The notes under the pieces were generated by a model. It made no database searches, was not told the origin of the DNA, and saw nothing but the letters and a program-made list of their open reading frames with translations. Both the position numbers and the translations under genes were made by a program. Shown here piece after piece: positions 1-7,898 of a stretch of DNA of 64,000 bases. Each line of letters opens with the position of its first letter. The first letter of the stretch is position 1. The DNA comes from Sulfitobacter sediminilitoris (GTDB lineage Bacteria > Pseudomonadota > Alphaproteobacteria > Rhodobacterales > Rhodobacteraceae), in contig NZ_JAABNT010000001.1 in NCBI RefSeq assembly GCF_010667575.1, positions 124,001-188,000 on the forward strand, written 5' to 3'.

Positions 1-704
1 CTGGAGACGTCCTCGACCCAGATTTGGCTGGGTGTCCCGCCAGCAAACTGGATCGCTGTGCATACTTCTGCAAGAAGATCGTGGTTCTGATCCAGATACG
101 CCACAAGACCTGTGTATTCGAGGCTCATCATCGCTTCAGGTCTCAGCTCAGGATCATATTTTCCGTACTCTGACAGATAATACACGATGTGGGTCAGCTC
201 ATAGGCCGCCTTTTTGTTGGGCAAGGCAAAGGTTTCCGGACGTTCGACAAACCGGCGCAGCCGCGCTACAAGATCACCGCTGGATACCACATCTGCCGCA
301 CCGCGCCGCGCAAGCAGTCTGCGGGCTTCCGCCCTCTGCAAGTCGGACAGCTCCGCCTCCGCCAGTCCGACCGAAGCCACCCAGTCGCACAGCCTCTCTC
401 CCTTGCACCCATCCAACCCGAGGTCCTCCAGATCGAGACAGATCGACAGGAAAAACCGATAATACTGGGGGTAAAAACGCAACCGCTCTTCGATCTCATC
501 GTAAAATGTCTCGAAAGGGGCCAGGGCGCCCGGCATCAGCGGCTCTGACGTTGCCACAAGAAGATTCAAAAGCTCGGCATTCTCCTTGAGCCAGAACACA
601 TCGTCTGGTCGCCGTCTGTGTTGGGAAACGCCTTCCAGCAAGGCCGCAAGGTTCTGGGCCCTATCAGGCCGAAGCTTTGGTTGAAACGCAACAACATTGG
701 ACAT
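1..704 (-). CDS. Unknown protein, C-terminal end cut off by the window edge
   Basis: Reading leftward from ATG 704-702, 234 codons stay open to the window edge, so the end of the protein is not seen. The start is supported by AGGAGG six bases upstream. The product begins MSNVVAFQPKLRPDRAQNLA and is acidic, soluble-looking and rich in helix formers, with no signal peptide or membrane segment. I see no catalytic motif. It lies 75 bp downstream of the small repeat protein on the same strand, so the two are probably co-transcribed, although a strong hairpin sits between them. I recall that Rhodobacterales carry DUF families of this kind next to each other, but cannot confirm which one this is. 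Function unknown. Confidence 0.75.
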   Translation of the reverse strand, partial: MSNVVAFQPKLRPDRAQNLAALLEGVSQHRRRPDDVFWLKENAELLNLLVATSEPLMPGALAPFETFYDEIEERLRFYPQYYRFFLSICLDLEDLGLDGCKGERLCDWVASVGLAEAELSDLQRAEARRLLARRGAADVVSSGDLVARLRRFVERPETFALPNKKAAYELTHIVYYLSEYGKYDPELRPEAMMSLEYTGLVAYLDQNHDLLAEVCTAIQFAGGTPSQIWVEDVS

Positions 705-731
705 GTCTGTTCCTCCTGAGCTGGTGTTGGA

Positions 732-761
732 TCAGACCCGGCAAGGTTGTGCCGGGTCTGA
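732..761 (-). terminator. Strong hairpin between the repeat protein and the next gene
   Basis: TCAGACCCGGCA (732-743) and TGCCGGGTCTGA (750-761) form a perfect 12-bp stem with a 6-nt loop. It sits in the gap between two leftward genes. No T-run follows, so it is not a textbook terminator. It may partly terminate, or protect the 3' end of the small-protein mRNA, so that the repeat protein is made in excess over the downstream protein. Confidence 0.5.
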
Positions 762-779
762 CCGCGCTGCGCTGGTTGC

Positions 780-1067
780 TCAGACGCTCTGCATGAAGAG
801 CCCGGTCTTGTCGCCTTCTGACATACGACAGCCCGTTTCCAGAACGCTTTGCATAAACATTCCGGCACCCTGACCGGCCATCATGTCATTGCTGTGCGGA
901 GCAGAGCCCGAGACGTAGAGGTCAACGCCGTCGCCCGCCATCATATCGCAGCATGTCGGCGCGGAGCCGGAGACGAACAGTTCAACTCCGGAACCTGCAT
1001 CAATGCTGCTATGGTCCGCTGTTTCGGAAGCAATTGTGATGTCGGTGATACGTGCAAGTGCAGTCAT
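780..1067 (-). CDS. Small protein built from tandem repeats of about 20 residues
   Basis: A 95-residue protein with AAGGA upstream of ATG 1067-1065. After a leader of about 22 residues it consists of related units: GSGVELFVSGSAPTCCDMM, GDGVDLYVSGSAPHSNDMM, then GQGAGMFMQSVLETGCRM and a shorter GDKTGLFMQSV. SGSAP and DMMAG recur exactly. It has no signal peptide, no membrane segment and few charged residues. The repeats could be a multi-core peptide precursor or a self-associating scaffold; nothing in the sequence decides this. The downstream neighbour is an unknown protein, and no modification enzyme is visible in the window. It may belong to a Rhodobacterales-specific DUF family, which I have not verified. 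Confidence 0.7.
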   Translation of the reverse strand: MTALARITDITIASETADHSSIDAGSGVELFVSGSAPTCCDMMAGDGVDLYVSGSAPHSNDMMAGQGAGMFMQSVLETGCRMSEGDKTGLFMQSV

Positions 1068-1419
1068 GGATAGTCCTTTTCGGTTGGAATGGTTTACAAT
1101 CTAAAGTTGAAACACCTCAACGATTGCTCGTTTTGCGTGCTATTCCAAGCAGGTTTTTCGACCTCACAGCTTATCACCAGATGCGCCCACAGCCGGGATG
1201 GGCGCCAGCAGGTTTACCATGCGTCAATATTCATCTTATCCACACTTGAATACATTTCTTCTCCACAACGTTCATTGAACTCTCTTTCGTGATGCCGGCA
1301 CCTTAGATCAACCCAAAGTGGCATTAAGTCTGACCGAATCGCCTTAAGCGGTAGCACCCGTCTCTTGCCCTGCTTCGCTTTTTCCGCGATAGGAAACGCA
1401 ACCTCGCGGGAGATCGAAA
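1068..1419. other. Intergenic region between divergent genes
   Basis: This 352-bp gap separates the leftward repeat protein from the rightward xthA. It must hold both promoters and is visibly more AT-rich than its surroundings. For the leftward gene, TTGAGG, 17 bases, then GTAAAC (about 1129 down to 1101) is a possible sigma-70 promoter. A short dyad GTTGA-N6-TCAAC lies at about 1106-1121. One TTATCCACA (1236-1244) matches a DnaA box but stands alone. I see no gene here. Confidence 0.4.
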
Positions 1420-2202
1420 ATGAAAATTGCGACCTTCAACATCAACGGGATCAAGGCACGCATCGAAAGCCTCCCGGCATGGCTGGACGACGCGCAGCCG
1501 GATGTTGTCCTGCTGCAGGAAATCAAGTCAATCGACGAGAATTTTCCCAAGGAGATATTCGAGGATCGCGGCTACAACGTGGAAACCCACGGCCAGAAGT
1601 CTTTCAACGGTGTGGCGATCCTGTCCAAGCACCCGCTGGAAGACGTCAGCCGTGGCTTGCCAGGCGACGACGATGACGCGCAGGCCCGGTGGATCGAAGC
1701 CACGGTGATAGGACAGCGCGAGGCCCTGCGCATTTGCGGCCTTTATCTGCCCAACGGCAATCCGGCCCCCGGACCCAAGTTCGACTACAAACTGGCGTGG
1801 ATGGCCCGGCTTGAGGCCCGTGCGAGCGCGCTTCTGGCAGAAGAAACGCCATTCCTCATGGCCGGGGACTATAACATCATTCCGCAAGCCGAAGATGCGG
1901 CAAACCCGGACAGCTGGCGCGAGGATGCCCTTTTTCGCCTTGAATCGCGCACCGCATGGCGCCGTCTTCTCAACCTGGGCCTGACCGAAGCCTTCCGCGC
2001 CCGCACGCAGGGGCCGGGCCACTACAGCTTCTGGGACTATCAGGCTGGCGCATGGAACCGCAACAACGGCATCCGCATCGATCATTTCCTGCTCAGCCCG
2101 GCCTGCGCTGACATGCTGCGCGACTGCCAGATCGACCGCGACGTGCGCGGCCGCGACAAACCCTCTGATCATGTCCCGGTCTGGGTCGAACTGGATTTCT
2201 GA
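1420..2202 (+). CDS. xthA: Exodeoxyribonuclease III
   Basis: A 260-residue single-domain endonuclease/exonuclease/phosphatase-fold enzyme of base-excision repair, which cuts DNA 5' of abasic sites and trims 3' ends. Metal and catalytic motifs are all present: N7 in KIATFN, E34 in LLQEIKS, GDYN around residue 150, RIDHFL around 222 and the terminal SDHVPVW. The length is typical of XthA. GGAG lies upstream of the ATG. It stands alone on the + strand and converges on the HNH gene. Ung and an AlkA-like glycosylase, which create the abasic sites it acts on, are also encoded in this window. Confidence 0.95.
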   Translation: MKIATFNINGIKARIESLPAWLDDAQPDVVLLQEIKSIDENFPKEIFEDRGYNVETHGQKSFNGVAILSKHPLEDVSRGLPGDDDDAQARWIEATVIGQREALRICGLYLPNGNPAPGPKFDYKLAWMARLEARASALLAEETPFLMAGDYNIIPQAEDAANPDSWREDALFRLESRTAWRRLLNLGLTEAFRARTQGPGHYSFWDYQAGAWNRNNGIRIDHFLLSPACADMLRDCQIDRDVRGRDKPSDHVPVWVELDF

Positions 2203-2324
2203 CATCTCTGGTCTTGAATGGTGAGACCCGAAGCCAGCAACACCTCTGCAACAGGCAGCCGCCAGTGACCGCGCCGCGCCCAAGCGAAGAGGTGCATACG
2301 GATGAACGCCAGCAAGCGCCCAGA

Positions 2325-2909
2325 TCACGCCTCCAGCTCAGCATCCCAATACAGAAAATCCATCCAGCTTTCGTGCAGATGGTTCGGGGGAAACTTTCGC
2401 CCCATGTTCCGCAACTCCTCCGCCGCTGGCTGGCGCGGTGGTTTACGCAGGTGCAGCCCGGTGCGGTGCAGCGGCTTCGATCCTTTCTTGAGGTTACAGG
2501 GGCTACAGGCCGCTACAACATTCTGCCACGACGTAACCCCTCCCGAAGCCCTTGGCACCACGTGGTCAAAGGTCAAATCACCCTTCCCGCCACAGTACTG
2601 ACAGCGGAACTCGTCTCTCAGAAATAAATTAAAGCGCGTGAAGGCCACGCGCTTTTGAGGTTTTACATAATCTTTCAACACCACGACGGACGGTATTTTC
2701 AGCGTCATGGTCGGGCTTCGCACCACATCGTCGTATTCGGCAACGATGTCCACCCGGTCCAGCCACTTGGCCTTGATCGCGTCCTGCCATGGCCATAGCG
2801 AAAGTGGATAATAACTGAGCGGTCTGTAGTCCGCGTTCAGCACCAGCGCGGGCCTGTGTTTCAGCCCCGCTGGCTGCCTTGTAAACTCGGTTCTGAAATC
2901 GCCGTCCAT
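2325..2909 (-). CDS. HNH endonuclease family protein
   Basis: A 194-residue protein with a well-formed HNH core at about residues 100-145: FRCQYCG, then LTFDHVVPRASGG, WQNVVAACSPCN. The two CxxC pairs should bind structural zinc, and DHV with the following Asn form the metal-binding active site. The N-terminal part (LVLNADYRPL) is typical of the stand-alone HNH proteins common in alphaproteobacteria. AAGGA precedes ATG 2909-2907. No restriction methylase, phage gene or Cas gene lies nearby, so a housekeeping DNA-processing role is more likely than a restriction role. The substrate is unknown. Confidence 0.88.
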   Translation of the reverse strand: MDGDFRTEFTRQPAGLKHRPALVLNADYRPLSYYPLSLWPWQDAIKAKWLDRVDIVAEYDDVVRSPTMTLKIPSVVVLKDYVKPQKRVAFTRFNLFLRDEFRCQYCGGKGDLTFDHVVPRASGGVTSWQNVVAACSPCNLKKGSKPLHRTGLHLRKPPRQPAAEELRNMGRKFPPNHLHESWMDFLYWDAELEA

Positions 2910-3034
2910 CGCTTGCGTCCTTCACCTATTCCTTCAAACTATATCTCGTGGTTTTCGGCTGGCAAGCCAAAGGTTTGCACAAGATGTCGCGGGGACGATT
3001 GCAGCAGTTCTGTAACGGTTTCGTGACGAAGTGC

Positions 3035-3700
3035 CTATAAACCAAGCTTATCGCGCATAAAGGCCAAGGCCACGCTTAACCCATCGGGCGCAATGCCGTG
3101 GCCCGTGCCCTTCATGACATGGGCATAGACGTCCTGCCACCCGGCTTCCTGCAGCGCCTCTGCTGCCTGCGGCAGCGACTGCGGCGGCACCACATCATCA
3201 GCATCACCATGCACCAGCAGGATCGGCGGTTTCACCACCGCTTCGTCGGCCAGCGCTTCAGGCGATAGCAACCGACCGGAAAACGCGACAATACCGGCCA
3301 CCTCGTCCTCGCGGCGCGGGGCCACATGCAGCGCCATCATCGTACCTTGGGAAAAACCGAACAACACAACCTGTTCCGGCAGCACGTCTTCGTCCACCAT
3401 CAACGCGTCCAGAAAGGCATTCAGGTCGGTGACCGCCTGATCCATGCCGCGCATGGATTCCTCTTCCGAGGAGCCATCAATCCAGGGGATCGGAAACCAC
3501 TGGTAGCCGCCCATCATCCCCGGCACGTTTTCAGGCGCGTCCGGTGCGACGAACATCGTGTCCGGCAGATGCTCTCCCAAAGGATCGGCAAGCCCCAGCA
3601 AATCGGCCCCATTGGCGCCGTAACCATGCAGAAACACAACGATAGAGCGTGTCTCGCCCGATTTTGCCGCGCGGCGCTCAGCGTTCAGTACCCGTGTCAT
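3035..3700 (-). CDS. Alpha/beta-hydrolase, phospholipase/carboxylesterase family
   Basis: A 221-residue carboxylesterase-like hydrolase (YpfH/acyl-protein thioesterase type). Visible motifs are the oxyanion region HGYGANGADLLGL, the nucleophile GFSQG, an Asp in HGDADDVVPP and the catalytic His in GTGHGIAPDG. I chose ATG 3700-3698 (MTRVLNAERR) because it overlaps the stop of the upstream glycosylase gene as ATGA; a longer frame would run through that gene. It is the third gene of a leftward run of cobK-like, alkA-like and esterase genes. The physiological ester is unknown. Confidence 0.88.
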   Translation of the reverse strand: MTRVLNAERRAAKSGETRSIVVFLHGYGANGADLLGLADPLGEHLPDTMFVAPDAPENVPGMMGGYQWFPIPWIDGSSEEESMRGMDQAVTDLNAFLDALMVDEDVLPEQVVLFGFSQGTMMALHVAPRREDEVAGIVAFSGRLLSPEALADEAVVKPPILLVHGDADDVVPPQSLPQAAEALQEAGWQDVYAHVMKGTGHGIAPDGLSVALAFMRDKLGL

Positions 3701-4332
3701 CCCAACCCTTCCCTGTTCTTCAAGATACGGTAGTAGGCAAAGAGCGCGCGGGCTGCAACAGACCGCCAAGGCGTCCAGTCCTGCGCCATCTCCGCCAGCG
3801 CCTCCGGCTTTGGCCTTTCGGGCAAGCCGAACAACGATTGCGCCGCGACCTGCAAGGCCAGATCACCGGGCGGAAACATATCAGCCCGCCCCATGCAGAA
3901 CATGCCGTAGATCTGCGCGGTCCACGGACCGACGCCCGTGATCTGGGTCAGACGGTCAAAGACGTCCGCATCGTCCAACCCATGCAGCCCCGCATAATCG
4001 ATATCCTCATCCGCAAGGATCAGCGCGTAGCGGGCCTTGGGGCGGCTCAACCCTGCGGCGCGCAACCCCGCATCCCCTGCCCCGCGCACCGCGTCTTCGG
4101 ACATCAACCCGGCCGCCTGCATCCGCTCCCTGATCGCATTGGCCGACGCGACACTGACCTGCTGACTGATGATGATATCAAGAAGCCCGGCAAAGCCATC
4201 GGGCCGCAGCCGCAAGGGCAACGGCCCTGTCTGGCGCAGCGCCGACGTAAACCGGGGCTCACGGGCGCACAGCCACGCCGCACCTTCGGCAACATCGGCA
4301 TCGGTTTCGATCCTGCGGGGCGCGGACCTCAT
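3697..4332 (-). CDS. DNA-3-methyladenine glycosylase II family protein
   Basis: A 211-residue HhH-GPD glycosylase of the AlkA type, expected to remove alkylated bases. LLDIIISQQVSVASA is the conserved helix, ITGVGPWTAQIY is the helix-hairpin-helix with its following Thr-Ala, and the Asp of FPPGDLALQ is the predicted catalytic residue. It lacks the N-terminal AlkA domain, as in short alphaproteobacterial members. ATG 4332-4330 is chosen because it overlaps the upstream stop as ATGA; it also overlaps the downstream esterase start the same way. The enzyme therefore sits in a tightly coupled operon. Confidence 0.9.
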   Translation of the reverse strand: MRSAPRRIETDADVAEGAAWLCAREPRFTSALRQTGPLPLRLRPDGFAGLLDIIISQQVSVASANAIRERMQAAGLMSEDAVRGAGDAGLRAAGLSRPKARYALILADEDIDYAGLHGLDDADVFDRLTQITGVGPWTAQIYGMFCMGRADMFPPGDLALQVAAQSLFGLPERPKPEALAEMAQDWTPWRSVAARALFAYYRILKNREGLG

Positions 4333-5066
4333 AAGCCTGCGACCCATGCCAACACGTCCTCGACAGAGGTGCACTCTGCCATGCCGCTTGGCTTGGCAGG
4401 CCTGTCGATGAGAATCACATCCAGATCCAGCGCCTTGGCCGCGTCCAGCTTGGGGCGGCTGGCCCGCCCGCCAAGGTTGCGACAGATCAGCGTGTCGACA
4501 TTCAGATCCCTGAACAGCGCCGCCTCGCTTTCCGCAGTAAAGGGCGGATCACCGAAAACAAGCTCTACGAAATCATAGGGCGGTGGCCTGTCGTGCCGGA
4601 CCGTCTGACGCAAGAGCAACCGGCTGCCCGGAAAGCGGGCGCAATCGGGCAGGCTGGCCCATCCGGTCGCCGCAAAAACCCGTGCGCCGGGGCGTACCAG
4701 CGCCATCGCTGAGGCGACATCCTGTGCCGATCGCCAGCGGGGATGCTCTGCCGTTGACCACGGCGGACGCGACAGGGTGACAATCGGCAGCCCCAGTGCA
4801 GACGCCGCTGCAAACCCGGCCTCGGTCATTACCCCGTCAAACCCGTGACTGGCGTCGATGACCGCATCAACCCCCTGCATCGCCTCACCCAGCTTTTCCT
4901 GCGAAATCTCCTTCCAGACCTCAAAAGGCATCGGCATCGGATCAGGCCCCCGCGGCGGCTCCGACTTGATCGCCTGCACGGAGGTCCCCTGCGCCTGCAA
5001 AGCCACGGCAATCTGGCGCGCCTCGGCGCTGCCTGCGAGCAGAAGTATGCGCTTTGCCTGTTCCAT
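4329..5066 (-). CDS. cobK: Precorrin-6A reductase (CobK/CbiJ family)
   Basis: A 245-residue protein matching the CobK/CbiJ family: an N-terminal LLLAGSAEARQIAVAL, IDASHGFDG around residue 80, GWASLPDCARFPGSRLLLR in the middle, and TLICRNLGGRASRPKLDAA near the end with the final EDVLAWV. It would reduce precorrin-6A with NADPH in aerobic cobalamin synthesis, which the B12-dependent NrdJ in this window needs. No other cob gene lies beside it. The start at 5066 (MEQAKRILLLAG) gives the natural N-terminus, but its ribosome binding site is weak. It is first in an overlapping run with the glycosylase and esterase genes. Confidence 0.85.
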   Translation of the reverse strand: MEQAKRILLLAGSAEARQIAVALQAQGTSVQAIKSEPPRGPDPMPMPFEVWKEISQEKLGEAMQGVDAVIDASHGFDGVMTEAGFAAASALGLPIVTLSRPPWSTAEHPRWRSAQDVASAMALVRPGARVFAATGWASLPDCARFPGSRLLLRQTVRHDRPPPYDFVELVFGDPPFTAESEAALFRDLNVDTLICRNLGGRASRPKLDAAKALDLDVILIDRPAKPSGMAECTSVEDVLAWVAGL

Positions 5067-5168
5067 TACGGCGACATTATGCACGCCAGCCCCAAGCACA
5101 AGCCCAAGCTGTCAGGGGTTGCTCCTGTCCCGGCGGAACGGTACGGCTTGGCCAAGAAGGAATACACC

Positions 5169-6383
5169 ATGATTGATGATACCCGCGCCAAGCGCAACGT
5201 AGCGGTTCTGGTTGCCGCGCAGGCTTTCCTAGGCAGCCAGATCACCATGATCTTCGTGATCGGTGGCTTGGCCGGGCAACAGCTTTCGCCGAACGTCTGT
5301 CTGGCGACGCTGCCCATTTCGATGATCGTTTTCGGCTCCATGACAACAGCGCCATGGCTTTCCACTGTGATGCAGAACTATGGGCGTCGCGCGGGTTTCG
5401 TCGTGGGCGCTTTCGGCGGCCTGATCGGGGCGGCCATCTGTGCCTACGCGCTGACCATCAATAACTTCTGGGTTTTCCTGCTGGGCAGCTACATGACCGG
5501 TATCTACATGTCCTCGCAAGGTTTTTTCCGCTTTGCCGCGGCTGATACCGCCTCCGAAACCTTCCGCCCCAAGGCGATTTCCTACGTGATGGCGGGCGGT
5601 CTGATCTCGGCCGTGATCGGCCCGCAACTCGTCTCGATCCTGTCCAGCGGCCCCGATGCCACCGTGATGCGGTTCTTCCCCGTCTATCTGGCCGCGATGA
5701 CCCTCAACGTGCTGGGTATGGCGCTGTTCTTCCTGCTGGACATCCCCAAGCCTCCGGTCCCGTCGGTTGACAGCCCCAAGGGCCGCACCCGCTGGGAGCT
5801 TTTGACGACCCCGCGCATCGCAGTCGCGGTGATCTGCGGTATGGTGTCCTACGCGCTGATGAACCTGGTGATGACCTCAACGCCGCTGGCGGTGGTCGGC
5901 TGCGGCTATGCCGTCGCGGATGCCTCCAACATCGTGACCAGCCACGTGCTGGCGATGTTTGCACCTTCGTTCTTTACCGGACACCTGATCGCACGCTTCG
6001 GCGTTGAGAAGATAATGGGATTGGGTATCGCGATCCTGGGCTTCGCAGGCGTTGTGGCGCTTCAGGGCGTGGAACTGACCAATTTCTACATCGCGCTTGT
6101 GCTGCTGGGTCTGGGCTGGAACTTTGGCTTCATCGGAGCCACCACGATGCTGGCCAGCAGCCACGCCCCCCACGAACGTGGCCGCATGCAGGGCCTGAAC
6201 GACCTGCTGGTCTTTGGCGGCGTTACCTTTGCCTCGCTGGCATCCGGCGGTCTGATGAACTGTTCGGGTGGCGATGCCGTCACCGGATGGGCCGCCGTCA
6301 ACATGGCGATGATCCCGTTTCTTGTGCTGGCCGGCGGCTCGCTGATCTGGCTGGTCATGCGGCCCAAGACCAAGACCGCCTGA
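5169..6383 (+). CDS. MFS transporter
   Basis: A 404-residue inner-membrane protein with about 12 hydrophobic segments and a central hydrophilic loop around residues 190-205, as expected of a major facilitator superfamily permease. The loop after segment two (MQNYGRRAGF) resembles the MFS signature. AAGGA lies upstream of ATG 5169. The gene stands alone, divergent from cobK, and converges on the SQS/PSY gene with a 7-bp gap. The substrate cannot be read from the sequence; sugar or drug efflux are equally possible. Confidence 0.88.
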   Translation: MIDDTRAKRNVAVLVAAQAFLGSQITMIFVIGGLAGQQLSPNVCLATLPISMIVFGSMTTAPWLSTVMQNYGRRAGFVVGAFGGLIGAAICAYALTINNFWVFLLGSYMTGIYMSSQGFFRFAAADTASETFRPKAISYVMAGGLISAVIGPQLVSILSSGPDATVMRFFPVYLAAMTLNVLGMALFFLLDIPKPPVPSVDSPKGRTRWELLTTPRIAVAVICGMVSYALMNLVMTSTPLAVVGCGYAVADASNIVTSHVLAMFAPSFFTGHLIARFGVEKIMGLGIAILGFAGVVALQGVELTNFYIALVLLGLGWNFGFIGATTMLASSHAPHERGRMQGLNDLLVFGGVTFASLASGGLMNCSGGDAVTGWAAVNMAMIPFLVLAGGSLIWLVMRPKTKTA

Positions 6384-6390
6384 GCGATCC

Positions 6391-7167
6391 TTACCAGCGC
6401 CCGGTCGCGGCTCTGAACGCAAGCTTGAGCCGGTCCGCCTCGACCGGGTCGGGCAAGACGCCTTGGGCCACCTCAGCCGGGTTTTCAGCCGCCCGCCTCA
6501 ATACGCCCTCGGCCGCGCCCACATGCAGCAAGGCCGCACGCGCCGGTTTCGACACCTTGGCCCGATTTCTGCGCGCTGATGTCAGACGACCCAAGGCTTC
6601 CTTGGCCAGCCGGGCAACCCCATCCCCGGTGCCGTCCAGCAACGGCACCCGCCCGCGTGCCTCCAGCTCGGGTATCGCGATCAACCATGCCGCGATGCCA
6701 GCCCCAAAGGCCGCGTCTCTTACCGTGGCCTCATCGGCCGAACCCAGCCTGCGCGCAGCCACCCATGCCAGATGCCCCGCCGTCTGATCCAAATAACGCT
6801 CAAAATGCGCCTCGTCCTCGAAGGCGTCTCGGTACACATCCCAGCGCCGCGCTGCGACAAGCTCATCCAAAAGCTGCGCATCCTCTGCCGTGATCGCAGC
6901 GGCCAATGGCGTAGCCACCTCATGCCGCCGGACCGGCTTGCCATCGCTGATCTCCTCGCAGACATCACGCCACCATTGCAGGCGCATCTCGGCAATCATC
7001 GGCTCCTGCGTCACCCAGGGGGCGCGGGCAACCTCGACGTTGAACGCATAAAGCGGAAACAACACCCGGCGTGCCGCGACAGGTGCGGCCATGGCAGCGC
7101 GAAAACGCCACGGATCTGCCCGTTCGACCAGCGCGGCACAGGCGTTCAGGTCGGCATCAAAGCTCAT
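6391..7167 (-). CDS. Squalene/phytoene synthase family protein
   Basis: A 258-residue helical protein of the SQS/PSY superfamily. It has LFPLYAFNVEVARAP at about residue 37 and LQWWRDVCEEI around 63, the position of the first Asp-rich motif, but not the full pair of DxxxD motifs of carotenoid enzymes. This pattern is typical of the alphaproteobacterial group related to mitochondrial NDUFAF6 (a complex I assembly factor), so true phytoene synthase activity is doubtful. It overlaps the methyltransferase stop as ATGA and is last in the cimA operon. No carotenoid genes are nearby. Confidence 0.8.
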   Translation of the reverse strand: MSFDADLNACAALVERADPWRFRAAMAAPVAARRVLFPLYAFNVEVARAPWVTQEPMIAEMRLQWWRDVCEEISDGKPVRRHEVATPLAAAITAEDAQLLDELVAARRWDVYRDAFEDEAHFERYLDQTAGHLAWVAARRLGSADEATVRDAAFGAGIAAWLIAIPELEARGRVPLLDGTGDGVARLAKEALGRLTSARRNRAKVSKPARAALLHVGAAEGVLRRAAENPAEVAQGVLPDPVEADRLKLAFRAATGRW

Positions 7168-7898
7168 AGGGGTCGCGCAACCGTCAGCAAATACCCATAT
7201 TCAGCGCGGTGCGCCCGCCAACATGCGGCCTCTTCTTCTGCCTCGTCCAAGATCTGCGCAAGCGCCGTATCCGCCTCTGGCCGCAGGGCCGCGATCCGCG
7301 CATCAATCGGTCCGAAATAGGCTTCCCATGCAGCATCAGACAGACGCCGTGTGCCCAACACCTCGTATCGGGCGTCAGCGACCTGCGCCAACACACCCGC
7401 CTCGTCTGTCATGTCGGGGTATTCCCGGTCCCAATACTCTTTGGACCGCGCCGATGGCGCATCGGTGAACCAGCACGCCTGAGAAAACGCCACGACCCCG
7501 CCCGGCTGCAAAGACTTGCGCCACCGTGTCAGCGCCTCGGTCACGCCAAGAAAATAGACCGCACCCGCACACCAGATCATATCATAGCTGTTCATGATCC
7601 GTGCCATGTCCGCCTGTAGTACTGTCACGCGCGCATCAGCGACGTACCGCTGCCGGGCGGCAGCCACAAATTGCCCCACCTTATCAAGCGCGGTGACATG
7701 ACCTTTCGGGGCGACCTCAAGCAAACTGCCGATATCGGCCCCCGGACCACAGCCCACATCGGCCATTTCCGCATTGTCAGGCGTCGCGGCGATATGGGCG
7801 GCCCAGTGAATGTCCGCTGGCTCACCCGGTCCCTCACGGGGCAGATCGCGGTGAAGCTCGAAAAACGCTTTCATTGGATCCTCGGCTGAATCGTTCAT
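7164..7898 (-). CDS. SAM-dependent methyltransferase
   Basis: A 244-residue class I methyltransferase. Motif I is MADVGCGPGADIGSLLE around residue 46, followed by ALDKVGQFVAAAR (motif II) and VLQADMARI (motif III); WCAGAVYFLGV follows strand four. The substrate is unknown. Both ends overlap the neighbours as ATGA: its start lies inside the cimA stop and its stop inside the start of the SQS/PSY gene, so the three are translationally coupled. I see no known biochemical link between methylation here and citramalate synthesis. Confidence 0.87.
   Translation of the reverse strand: MNDSAEDPMKAFFELHRDLPREGPGEPADIHWAAHIAATPDNAEMADVGCGPGADIGSLLEVAPKGHVTALDKVGQFVAAARQRYVADARVTVLQADMARIMNSYDMIWCAGAVYFLGVTEALTRWRKSLQPGGVVAFSQACWFTDAPSARSKEYWDREYPDMTDEAGVLAQVADARYEVLGTRRLSDAAWEAYFGPIDARIAALRPEADTALAQILDEAEEEAACWRAHRAEYGYLLTVARPL

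Noticed and set aside
6391..7167. Carotenoid (phytoene) synthase call
   Set aside because: The second Asp-rich motif is missing and there are no crt genes nearby; the protein groups better with NDUFAF6-like members.
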